Source of the DNA: Mycobacterium sp. GA-1285
GTDB lineage: Bacteria; Actinomycetota; Actinomycetes; Mycobacteriales; Mycobacteriaceae
Direction of reading: 5' to 3'
Assembly (NCBI RefSeq): GCF_001499905.1
Contig: NZ_LQIS01000005.1
Location: 91,814 to 155,813, forward strand
Length of the DNA stretch: 64,000 nt
Positions 25,422-32,824 of this stretch are shown in pieces (the first letter of the stretch is position 1; every line of letters begins with the position of its first letter). The position numbers and the translations under genes were made by a program. The notes below the pieces were generated by a model. The model worked only from the letters and a program-made list of their open reading frames with translations, was not told the DNA's origin and searched no databases.

Positions 25422-26338
25422 GTGCTCATCACATGACGTCGGTACCAGCGGCGGCCGTGCCACCGTTGGTAGTGCCACGCTGCCGTCGGCACCGGCCCGC
25501 GCGGGTGCAACCAGAATCGTCGCGGTGGCTCCAATGTGGGCGTACGGCGGCCGATCTCGATGTCGGCGAGAACAACTCCCTGCCCCTCCTCTGGCCGGCG
25601 TTCTGCGAGGACTTCTCCGCGGGCGTCGGTGGTGAGTGTCGACCCCTCGAAGCGACCTCGGTACCGCATCGGCAGCCACGGCATCGCGCACGTCAACTCG
25701 CCGGCATGTGCAGCGTGCAGCACCGGCGCCCCGACGTACTTCGCGAACGACGCCGCGGCCTGGCGGGCCGTCGCCGAATTGCTGCGTTCCCAGCGATCGG
25801 ATACGGCCCGCGGCGGCCAGGGAGGAATGGACCACCACCCGGACCCGGTCATCACGACATCGACGCGCGACCGTAGGCGCTCGACGGTCTGGGTGCGCAT
25901 CAGCTCCCAGCACACCGCGGCACCGACGTCGTACTCGTCTCGGTGGAACACGCCGTCGTCGGTTCCGCCGACATAGAAGGCGTTCTCCCACATCGTGGGC
26001 AGGTCCTTGTCATGCCGACCGACGACGCCGTCGGCGTCTACGGCGATGTAGGCGTTCCGCACGTGACCGTCGGGGTCTCGGCACAGGAATGAGCCGCCGA
26101 CCAACGCGCCGTGCCGCCGCGCGAGCTCCCTGAGCAATGCGGTGGCCTGGCCGTCCGGAGGCAGTGCGGCGTCCTTGAGCGAGTCGTCGAATCCGATTCC
26201 GGTCGAGAAGAACTCGGGTAGCGCGATGATCCGCGCGCCCGCACGGCCGGCCTGGTCGGCCAGACGTTCACAAGCGGCCAGGTTCGCAGACACGTCACCG
26301 AGAACCGCCTCGAGTTGGATCGCCGCACCCAAAGTCAT
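25418..26338 (-). CDS. Carbon-nitrogen hydrolase (nitrilase superfamily)
   Basis: 306 residues. The Glu-Lys-Cys triad is visible: Glu in L-P-E-F-F-S (near 42), Lys in R-H-D-K-D-L-P (near 110) and Cys in A-V-C-W-E-L-M-R (near 143). The group hydrolyses amides, nitriles or N-carbamoyl compounds; the W-E-L-M-R after Cys does not decide which. It is followed by the coupled four-helix membrane protein and preceded, 32 bp away, by a TetR gene on the same strand that probably regulates it. Confidence 0.9.
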   Translation of the reverse strand: MTLGAAIQLEAVLGDVSANLAACERLADQAGRAGARIIALPEFFSTGIGFDDSLKDAALPPDGQATALLRELARRHGALVGGSFLCRDPDGHVRNAYIAVDADGVVGRHDKDLPTMWENAFYVGGTDDGVFHRDEYDVGAAVCWELMRTQTVERLRSRVDVVMTGSGWWSIPPWPPRAVSDRWERSNSATARQAAASFAKYVGAPVLHAAHAGELTCAMPWLPMRYRGRFEGSTLTTDARGEVLAERRPEEGQGVVLADIEIGRRTPTLEPPRRFWLHPRGPVPTAAWHYQRWHGRRWYRRHVMST

Positions 26339-26370
26339 AATTGAACGCTACTACAAAATTGAACCGTACT
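26339..26370. promoter_or_regulatory. Two direct repeats AATTGAAC-N2-TACT, period 18 bp
   Basis: AATTGAACGCTACT (26339-26352) and AATTGAACCGTACT (26357-26370) fill the 32 bp between the tetR stop and the nitrilase start. An 18-bp period puts them on nearly the same DNA face. They may be half-sites of a regulator controlling the hydrolase gene separately from tetR. Confidence 0.4.
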
Positions 26371-27015
26371 TCAAGAAACAGTCGACCGGAGCCCGCGTTC
26401 GACGATGTCGCGCCCCAGGTTCAGCACCGTCTGCAGTTCGGACTCGTCGAGCCGCAGCCGGTCGGGCCGCAGACGAAGGGACAGCACGCCATTCCAGGCG
26501 CCCCACAGGAACATCGAGGTGCGGTGCGGATCGGCACAGCGCAGCTGCCCGGCCGCATCGGCGCGGCGCAGGGTGTCGGCGATGTCGCCCACCAGCCGCT
26601 CGACCTTGTCGGCGATTCGGCGCTCTATCTCACTGGCCATGTCACCGGGCGGAACGTCGAGAGTGCGCAGCGCGATCATCCGGAAGTAACCCGGATTGCT
26701 GAGGTGGAATGCGCAGTAGGCGTCGCTGGCGGCGCGCAACTCCTCGATGGGTGAGCGTCCGTGGCCGTAGGCCGCCGCCATTGCCTGCTCGTTGACTTCC
26801 AGTGCGCGTTCGACCAACGCGAGATACAGCCGCTCCTTGTTCTTGAAGTGGTGGTAGATCGAGCCGACCGCGAGGCCGGCCGCTTCGGCGATCGCATCCA
26901 TGGTGACCGCGTGAAACCCCCGTTCGGTGAACAGCCGCTCGGCCGTGTCGAGAATGTTCGACGTCGTCAACGCGGTACGACGATCGGGCCGTCGAGCCTT
27001 GGGCGGCGGGGTCAT
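26371..27015 (-). CDS. TetR-family transcriptional regulator
   Basis: 214 residues. The helix-turn-helix spans about 35-60 (M-D-A-I-A-E-A-A-G-L-A-V-G-S-I-Y-H-H-F-K-N-K-E), a textbook TetR sequence; the C-terminal half resembles the larger TetR_C domains of fatty-acid regulators. A basic leader P-P-P-K-A-R-R-P-D-R-R precedes it. It lies upstream of the nitrilase-type gene on the same strand with direct repeats between, so it may control that gene and the small membrane protein. Confidence 0.92.
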   Translation of the reverse strand: MTPPPKARRPDRRTALTTSNILDTAERLFTERGFHAVTMDAIAEAAGLAVGSIYHHFKNKERLYLALVERALEVNEQAMAAAYGHGRSPIEELRAASDAYCAFHLSNPGYFRMIALRTLDVPPGDMASEIERRIADKVERLVGDIADTLRRADAAGQLRCADPHRTSMFLWGAWNGVLSLRLRPDRLRLDESELQTVLNLGRDIVERGLRSTVS

Positions 27016-27058
27016 CGTTCGAGACTACGAACAACCACGGCGATGCGGCAGCCTGGCG

Positions 27059-28018
27059 TCAGCCGCTGTCGGCGCGCCGCGCCCTGGCCCGCCGCTTTCC
27101 CTCGTGCATCGCGGCCACCCGCGCGACGGGGATGGTGCGGCCGTGCTCGACGAGGCCCTGCGGAAGCCGCTGCGGCGCAGGCATCGCATCCGCCCACGGG
27201 TCGTCACCGCCCAACGCGTCGATCGCGGTGTGCACCGTGAAGTCCGCGGGGGTGATGCGGTCCAGGTCCGACCACGCGATCGGGAACGACACCGGGGTGC
27301 CGGGACGTAACCGGGGACTGTAGGCGGCCACAACCGTCGCACCGCCGGCGCGGGTCGAGTCGACGAACACCTTGCCTTCGCGGTCGTCGACGATGAAAGC
27401 CGTTGTCGCAACGGCTGGGTCGAGTGCTTCCGCGCGGGCGGCCAGGGCGCGGGTGGCCGCGGCGACGTCGTCGACCGAAGCGCTGTCGTCGACCGGGACG
27501 AAGATGTGTACGCCTTTGGCGCCGCTCGTCTTCACCGCTCCGGTCAGCCCGCTGTCCGAAAGCGCCTGCCGCACAAGGTGAGCCGCGGCGACGACGGCGG
27601 CGAAGTCGCTTTCCGGTGGCGGGTCGAGGTCGAGCACCAGATGCGTTGGGCGATAGATGTTCTCGGCGAGACCGAGTGTGGGGTGGTATTCGACGGCGCG
27701 CTGGTTGGCCATCCACAACAACGTGCGCCGATCGTCGCACAGGGCATAGCGCACCTCGCGCTGCGAGGACTCCGCCCACATCGAAACGGTTTTCACCCAG
27801 TCCGGGGTGTACTTGGGCACGTTCTTCTGCATGAACGGCGCCCGCCCGCGCAGCACGCGCAGCACCGTCAGCGGGCGCCCCGCCAGGCCGGGCAGAATCC
27901 GCTCGGATACGGCGTCGAGGTAGTCGATCAGATCACGCTTGGTCGCATTGGCATCCGGGGTCAGCGGTTGGTCGAGATTGGTCAAGTCCACCCCGGCGCG
28001 CTGCTCCTCGGCGCTCAT
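27059..28018 (-). CDS. LigD-type polymerase/primase domain protein (PolD1-like)
   Basis: 319 residues, the free-standing polymerase domain found in mycobacterial PolD/LigD-Pol proteins of DNA end-joining repair. The metal-binding D-L-D-P-P is near residue 137, the nucleotide loop K-T-S-G-A-K-G-V-H-I-F near 172, and the third acidic residue sits in I-A-W-S-D-L-D near 265. Archaeo-eukaryotic primase fold; adds ribo- or deoxynucleotides at gaps and ends. No good ribosome site precedes ATG 28018 (GAGGAG abuts it), and the frame remains open upstream through the minisatellite into cobW. A second paralogue lies at 34.5-35.7 kb. Confidence 0.88.
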   Translation of the reverse strand: MSAEEQRAGVDLTNLDQPLTPDANATKRDLIDYLDAVSERILPGLAGRPLTVLRVLRGRAPFMQKNVPKYTPDWVKTVSMWAESSQREVRYALCDDRRTLLWMANQRAVEYHPTLGLAENIYRPTHLVLDLDPPPESDFAAVVAAAHLVRQALSDSGLTGAVKTSGAKGVHIFVPVDDSASVDDVAAATRALAARAEALDPAVATTAFIVDDREGKVFVDSTRAGGATVVAAYSPRLRPGTPVSFPIAWSDLDRITPADFTVHTAIDALGGDDPWADAMPAPQRLPQGLVEHGRTIPVARVAAMHEGKRRARARRADSG

Positions 28019-28035
28019 CTCCTCACCATAAGCGC

Positions 28036-28107
28036 GAGTCAGACACTCGTGAGTCAGACACTCGTGAGTCAGACACTCGTGAGTCAGACACTCGTGAGTC
28101 AGACACT
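28036..28107. repeat. 15-bp minisatellite, 4.8 copies
   Basis: The unit GAGTCAGACACTCGT occurs four times exactly (28036-28050, 28051-28065, 28066-28080, 28081-28095) plus the first 12 bases of a fifth (28096-28107). It lies between the cobW-like and PolD-like genes, and the expected cobW stop codon (28099-28101) is inside the partial copy. The unit is a multiple of three, and in the frame open here each copy reads E-C-L-T-H. The copies are identical, so the array is recent or homogenised and probably variable among strains. Confidence 0.95.
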
Positions 28108-29134
28108 GAGGCGACGGTACCGCTGCAGGCGTCGGACGGCGGCGGCCGATGCGGGCCCGTCGTGGAGTGCCAGCGCGTCCGCGACGCACTTGCGAAACGT
28201 CGTCGACATCGAGGGGGGTACCGATCGCGACGATCACGTTGGCCGGACCGTCAGACCGGGCCGCCGCCGGCGCGTTCGCGATGTGGACAGAGGTGCCCAC
28301 CACGTTGACCACGTAGCGGCGCGTGCGCTCGCGGTACCGGATCGCGACGGTGCCCTTGAGCCGGTACACACCTGCGGGCGGCTTCTCGAGCAGATCGATC
28401 AGCGCCGCGGGATCGACGCACCCATCGCTGGTCACCGTGACCGAATCGGCGTGCACGTGGGGGTGTTCATCGTCGACGTCGACCAGCAGTTCGCGCAACG
28501 ACAGTTGCTCACCGACCTCGGCGGACGCGGACACGTCGTACAGCAGCGCCGGGTCGACCCGCCCCGACGTGGCACCGACGACGTGAACATCCGGATTCCG
28601 TTCGCGCACACGCTTTTCGATCCGCCCGAAGACTTCTTCTCGGGCGTCATCGGGGATCTGGTCGAGCTTGTTGACCACCACCAGCGAGGCCGCGCCGTAA
28701 CGGGCCGGCGGGGTGGCGTGATCATCGACCGTGTCGAAATGGGCGGCGGCGTCGATGACGTCGACGACGCCACCAGGGCGCACCCGCTCCACCCCGCTGA
28801 ACCGGATGATCCGCGAGATCGCTATCGGGTCGGCCAGACCGCTGGCCTCGATGATGATGGCGTCCAGACCGAGCTTGGGATCGGCGAGCTTGGCCAGCGC
28901 GTCGTCGAGGCCGCCCTCGTCGGGAAGGCAGCAGATGCAACCGCCCGCGATCGAGGCCGGTTCGTCGACCTGCCCGGTGACCAGCGCCGCGTCGACGTTG
29001 AGTTCGCCGAAGTCGTTGATGATGACGCCGACGCGCGCACCCGGCTGACGCAACACGTGGTTGAGCAACGTGGTCTTACCCGCGCCGAGGTAACCGGTCA
29101 GCGCGATGGCCGGAATCGTCGTCGTCGTCGTCAC
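28099..29134 (-). CDS. CobW/COG0523 metallochaperone GTPase, apparently frameshifted near its 3' end
   Basis: G3E-family P-loop GTPase, expected to deliver metal such as zinc or cobalt. Walker A G-Y-L-G-A-G-K-T-T is near residue 15, the metal-binding G-G-C-I-C-C-L near 66, the base motif N-K-L-D near 155, then a CobW C-terminal domain. After I-G-T-P-L-D-V-D-D the family tail continues only in another frame (A-L-H-D-G-P-A-S-A-A...R-R-L-Q-R-Y-R-R-L-S-V, stop at 28099-28101), so one extra base is inferred near the AAA at 28195-28197. As written, the frame instead reads into the PolD gene. GTG 29134 or ATG 29143 may start it. Confidence 0.8.
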
Positions 29135-29141
29135 GCGACAC

Positions 29142-29594
29142 ATGATGGCAGCGTTTCGATCGGCAGCGCTTCGATCGGCCCTGAACGGATATCCCGCGGC
29201 GGGGTCTTCCTGCTCGTCGGAGTGCTCGGCTTCATACCCGGTGTGACCACCAACTACGACGCACTCGCGTTCGCCGGTCACCACTCGCAGGCCCAACTGC
29301 TCGGCGTGTTCAACGTGTCGGTGCTGCACAACATCGTTCACCTGATCTTCGGAGTCCTCGGCATCGCGTTGTCGGGAACGTTCACCGCGGCACGCGGCTT
29401 CCTGATCGGCAGCGGCCTGGTCTACGCGGCGTTGTGGCTGTATGGCCTGGTCATCGACCACGATTCGGGCGCCAACTTCGTTCCGGTCAACACGGCCGAC
29501 AACTGGCTGCATCTTGGGCTCGCCGTGGGGATGCTCGCCTTGGTGCCTGCTGCTGGGCCGCACCGGGGACGCACCGGATCTGCGGCGCGGCTAG
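29142..29594 (+). pseudogene. DUF4383 membrane protein, disrupted by two apparent frameshifts
   Basis: The DUF4383 core is clear in one frame (F-L-L-V-G-V-L-G-F-I-P-G-V-T-T, A-G-H-H-S, V-S-V-L-H-N-I-V-H, V-P-V-N-T-A-D-N-W-L-H-L; four helices), but that frame has no credible start codon. A plausible start, ATG 29142, lies in another frame and would need one more base near GGGG 29201-29204. At the 3' end the family-like L-L-L-G-R-T-G-D-A-P-D-L-R-R-G with TAG 29592-29594 needs removal of a base near 29543-29547. The start overlaps the divergent cobW start. Either a decaying gene or sequence errors. Confidence 0.6.
29147..29176. repeat. 15-bp tandem duplication at the 5' end of the DUF4383 gene
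   Basis: GGCAGCGTTTCGATC (29147-29161) is followed directly by GGCAGCGCTTCGATC (29162-29176), one mismatch in 15. It lies just inside the presumed start of the gene and beside a (GTC)n tract (about 29118-29132) that encodes the poly-Thr N-terminus of CobW on the other strand. Confidence 0.85.
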
Positions 29595-29673
29595 GAAACT
29601 TGCTGTGCGTCCGCGCACAGGGTGTTTCGGACCCCCGCGGACGTGGAACCTTGACGCTTGAGAGGAGGTTCGA

Positions 29674-30222
29674 ATGACGGACCACGACAAGGCCGGCCAG
29701 GCACGAGAAGGCCTGATCGACTCGGTGAAGGGCAAGGCCAAAGAGATGTTCGGCGCGATCACCGGAAACGACTCGCTGACCGCCGAAGGCCAACTGCAGC
29801 AGGCCGAGGCCGAACGCCGCAAAGAAGCCAACACGATAGAAGCGGTCGCCGATGCCGAGGCGCGGGAGGCGCGCACCGAGGTCGCGGAGGCCAAGCGCGA
29901 AGGCGCCAAGGAGCGCGCCGAGGCCAACGCCGAGGCGGCCGCCGAGAAGAGCATGGTGGAGAACCAGAAGGCCGCCCAGAAGCGCGCCGCAGAACAGGCC
30001 GCACACCAGCAACTGGAGCGGGAGCGCACCCAGGCTGAGCTCGACGCGGAGCGCAAAGCGCGCGAGGCCAGGGCCGAGCAGCGCGCGGAGATTCACGACG
30101 CCGACACCCAGCTCGCCGACGCGCTCGAAGAACACCGCGAAGCCGTCGAGGAGTCGGCAAGCGCGAAAGCCGAAGCCGCCCGCATCAGGCGGCAGGCCGA
30201 CAATCTCAACGACGACGCCTGA
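29674..30222 (+). CDS. CsbD-like N-terminal domain fused to a long coiled coil
   Basis: 182 residues; ATG preceded by GAGAGGAGG. Residues 1-40 (D-S-V-K-G-K-A-K-E-M-F-G-A-I-T-G-N-D-S-L) match the CsbD stress-protein motif; residues 45-175 are nearly all Ala, Glu, Lys, Arg and Gln, forming an uninterrupted charged helix likely to be a coiled coil. CsbD proteins are general-stress proteins of unknown activity. It is 26 bp upstream of a second coiled-coil gene, and the two probably act together; stress control is expected from family behaviour, not seen here. Confidence 0.82.
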   Translation: MTDHDKAGQAREGLIDSVKGKAKEMFGAITGNDSLTAEGQLQQAEAERRKEANTIEAVADAEAREARTEVAEAKREGAKERAEANAEAAAEKSMVENQKAAQKRAAEQAAHQQLERERTQAELDAERKAREARAEQRAEIHDADTQLADALEEHREAVEESASAKAEAARIRRQADNLNDDA

Positions 30223-30248
30223 TCAGGGCGTAGAAGGAGCTTGACACC

Positions 30249-30911
30249 ATGAGTCTCACCGCTATCCCCAAGGCGGTGCTGAAGTTTCAGTACCAGGTGG
30301 CCCGGGTGCCGCTGCAGTTGATCGACGATCGCTTCGTCGCGCGGATGAACGACGAAGCGCCGGCCCGGCTGTTCTACGAGCGTTCCCTGGGAATGCTGGA
30401 CACCGCCGTCGGCGCCGCGCTCGGCGATCCGGAGCTCCAGAAGCGCGGCGCCACCCTCGTCGAGCGCAGCGAGACGCTGCGCCGCGCGGCCGAACTCGAC
30501 GCCGCCGCCGACGAGAACGTCAAGCAGGCGGGCAGGGAGCTGAAGGTGACCCGCGAGAAGGCGCTGCAGGACAAGCAGAAGACGTTCGAGGAAACCGAGG
30601 CCGAGGCCCGTCAGGCGCGCACCGAGGCGCAGCAGCGTAAACGCGCCGCGGTCGAAGATGCCGAGAAGAAGATCGTCGAGAGCAAGAAGACGGCCGACCA
30701 GATCGCCGAGCAGCGCAAGAAGAACGTGGAGACCGCGAAGCGCCGCGAAGAGGAACAGATCGAGGCGGCCGAGCGCACTGCGGCGAAGGTGGCCAGCGTC
30801 AAGATGGCCGACGCGCAGGACAAGCGCGTCGACGCAACGGTGACACGGGCGCAGGCGGACAAGATCGAAGACCTCGCCGACGCCGAGAAGGACAAGCGTC
30901 AGGCCGATTAG
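30249..30911 (+). CDS. Coiled-coil protein (sometimes mis-named IF2-like)
   Basis: 220 residues from ATG with GAAGGAG upstream. An N-terminal region of about 80 residues (F-Q-Y-Q-V-A-R-V-P-L-Q-L-I-D-D-R-F) seems globular; from about 90 to the end it is a highly charged helix rich in K, E, A and R. No GTPase or translation-factor motif is present, so the IF2 name sometimes given to similar proteins is not supported. Operon partner of the CsbD-like coiled-coil gene. Ends 4 bp into the convergent permease gene. Confidence 0.8.
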   Translation: MSLTAIPKAVLKFQYQVARVPLQLIDDRFVARMNDEAPARLFYERSLGMLDTAVGAALGDPELQKRGATLVERSETLRRAAELDAAADENVKQAGRELKVTREKALQDKQKTFEETEAEARQARTEAQQRKRAAVEDAEKKIVESKKTADQIAEQRKKNVETAKRREEEQIEAAERTAAKVASVKMADAQDKRVDATVTRAQADKIEDLADAEKDKRQAD

Positions 30912-32320
30912 ATCCCGAGCAGCGACTCGATCCAGCCTCGCGCGAAGTACAGCAGGAAGCCCGCGGCGACCACCCACAACAGGGGGCTGATCTCGCGGGC
31001 TTTTCCTGCTGCCGAGCGCAGCACCGCCCATGCGATGAAGCCGACACCGATGCCGTTGGCGATCGAGTACGAGAACGGCATCGTGGCCACCGTCAGCACA
31101 ACGGGCAGGGCGACCGAGAACTCGGAGATGTCGATGTGCCGCAGGTGCGACACCATCATCGCCCCGACGATCACCAACGCCGCCGCGGCCACCTCCGTCG
31201 GCACCACCGACGCCAGCGGCGAGACGAACATCGCGGCGAGGAACAGCACGCCGGTCACGATGTTCGCCAGGCCCGTCCTGGCGCCTTCGCCGATGCCCGC
31301 GCCCGATTCGACGAAGACCGTGTTCGACGACGCCGACGATGCGCCGCCGACCACGGCGCCCGCCCCCTCGACGATCAGGGCCGCCCGCAGTCGCGGGAAG
31401 GTGCCCTGCTCGTCGGCGAGCCCGGCCTCGCGGGACAGGCCCGTGAAGGTGCCCATGGCGTCGAAGAAATTCGCGAACACGAGTGTGAACACGAACATGG
31501 TCGCGGCGATCACACCGACGCGGCCGAAGCTGTCCATGCTGAAGGCGCCGACGAGGGAGAGGTCGGGCAGCGCGAACGGTGACCCCGACAGGCTCGGCAC
31601 CGACAGGCCCCAGCCACCGGGCTCGTCGACGGCGGACCCGAGGTGCCAGATCGACTCGATCACGACCGCGACGACGGTGCCGGCGATGAGCCCGATCAGG
31701 ATGCCGCCCCGCACCTTCCGGGCCACCAGGATTCCCGTCAGCAGCAGCGTGAGGGCGAAGACGACGGTCGGCACGGTGCTGATGGAGCCGCTGCCGTCAC
31801 CTCCGAGGCCGACCGGCGGTGACCGCACACCCGTCGAACCGATGAACCCCGCATCGACCAGCCCGATGAACAGGATGAACAGCCCGATGCCGGCCGTGAT
31901 GGCGAGCTTCAGCTGCATGGGCACGGCATCGAAGACCAGCCGCCGCAGTCCGGTCGCCGCCAGCACGACGATGATGAGCCCGTTGATCACCACCAGTCCC
32001 ATGGCTTCGGCCCAGGTGAGGTCGCCCACGAGCGTCGTCGCGACGAACGAGTTGATGCCCAGGCCGGCGGCGAACGCGAACGGCATCCGCGCGACGAGGC
32101 CGAACAGGATGGTCATCACGCCCGCGGCCAGCGCGGTGACCGCCGAAACCTCGGCGAATCGCAGCCTCTCGCCGGTGATGTCCTCGGAACTGGACAGGAT
32201 GATCGGGTTCAGCACGATGATGTAGGCCATCGCGATGAATGTGACCAGTCCACCGCGGGCCTCTGCGCCGACCGTTGTTCCGCGCGCCGAGATCTCGAAG
32301 AAGCGGTCGAGGCGGTTCAC
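30908..32320 (-). CDS. NCS2/AzgA-type purine permease
   Basis: 470 residues from GTG with about 12-13 hydrophobic helices. The N-terminal F-F-E-I-S-A-R-G-T-T-V-G-A-E-A-R-G-G-L-V-T-F-I-A-M-A-Y and L-G-I-N-S-F-V-A near residue 90 are typical of the hypoxanthine/guanine/adenine permease branch, as is F-V-E-S-G-A-G-I-G-E-G-A-R-T-G-L near 340. It would import purine bases with protons. A MarR gene lies 10 bp upstream on the same strand and probably regulates it. Confidence 0.92.
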   Translation of the reverse strand: MNRLDRFFEISARGTTVGAEARGGLVTFIAMAYIIVLNPIILSSSEDITGERLRFAEVSAVTALAAGVMTILFGLVARMPFAFAAGLGINSFVATTLVGDLTWAEAMGLVVINGLIIVVLAATGLRRLVFDAVPMQLKLAITAGIGLFILFIGLVDAGFIGSTGVRSPPVGLGGDGSGSISTVPTVVFALTLLLTGILVARKVRGGILIGLIAGTVVAVVIESIWHLGSAVDEPGGWGLSVPSLSGSPFALPDLSLVGAFSMDSFGRVGVIAATMFVFTLVFANFFDAMGTFTGLSREAGLADEQGTFPRLRAALIVEGAGAVVGGASSASSNTVFVESGAGIGEGARTGLANIVTGVLFLAAMFVSPLASVVPTEVAAAALVIVGAMMVSHLRHIDISEFSVALPVVLTVATMPFSYSIANGIGVGFIAWAVLRSAAGKAREISPLLWVVAAGFLLYFARGWIESLLGI

Positions 32321-32330
32321 CTCTCAGACC

Positions 32331-32765
32331 CTATGGGGTCTCCTCGACACGCGTCATCTCGTGCAGGGCCCGCAGGAACGCCCGCCGGTCGGCGGGCGAC
32401 AGCGCCGAAAGCCACCGCTCCTCGCCGCGCTGGATCTCCGCCTGCACCGAGTCTTTCAATGCGCGGCCGGCTTCTGTGATCGCGAGCAGTCGCACGCGTC
32501 GATCGGCCGGATCGGGCTTCCGCTCGATGTAGCCCCTGTCCTGTAGTTCGTCGAGCGTGGGGATGATCCGGGTCTTGTCGGCGCCGATGGCCTCGGCGAG
32601 CGCGGCCTGGGTGCGTACCGGAGATGCGTCGAGCGCTGACAGCACGCTGTAACCCCACATCGAAATGCCGTGCTCAGCGAGCACCGGGGTTTCCAGGGCG
32701 ATCAACCTTCGCAGCAGCGGGGCGAGCATCGCCGCGAGGTCCCGTCGTCGCGGCTTCGGGGGCAT
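32331..32765 (-). CDS. MarR-family transcriptional regulator
   Basis: 144 residues. Winged helix-turn-helix of about 35-105: A-A-L-A-E-A-I-G-A-D-K-T-R-I-I-P-T-L-D-E-L is the recognition part and the wing carries D-P-A-D-R-R-V-R-L-L-A-I-T, the usual D-x-R-x-R signature. It shares an operon with the permease downstream and is divergent from the DinB-like gene across about 50 bp of AT-rich sequence, so it may control both directions. Confidence 0.9.
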   Translation of the reverse strand: MPPKPRRRDLAAMLAPLLRRLIALETPVLAEHGISMWGYSVLSALDASPVRTQAALAEAIGADKTRIIPTLDELQDRGYIERKPDPADRRVRLLAITEAGRALKDSVQAEIQRGEERWLSALSPADRRAFLRALHEMTRVEETP

Positions 32766-32814
32766 GGAGCGATATTAAGCGTTGACCAATAATAAGCAGA
32801 CATGTATCGTATGC

Positions 32815-32824
32815 GTATGCATAC
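32815..32824. promoter_or_regulatory. Palindrome GTATGCATAC over the DinB-like start codon
   Basis: A perfect 10-bp palindrome (32815-32824) covers the presumed ATG at 32817 of the DinB-like gene. It lies beside an AT-rich stretch (32770-32800) upstream of the divergent marR gene. It may be a MarR operator that blocks initiation. Weak alone because short palindromes are common. Confidence 0.3.

Noticed and set aside
28036..28107. CRISPR array
   Set aside because: Units are contiguous without spacers and only 15 bp; no cas genes nearby. It is a tandem repeat.
27506..29677. 723-codon plus-strand open frame across polD and cobW
   Set aside because: Only its last part (DUF4383 core) has family features; the rest is antisense to two convincing enzymes.
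30249..30911. Translation initiation factor IF-2-like gene
   Set aside because: No GTP-binding motifs; similarity would come only from charged coiled-coil composition.
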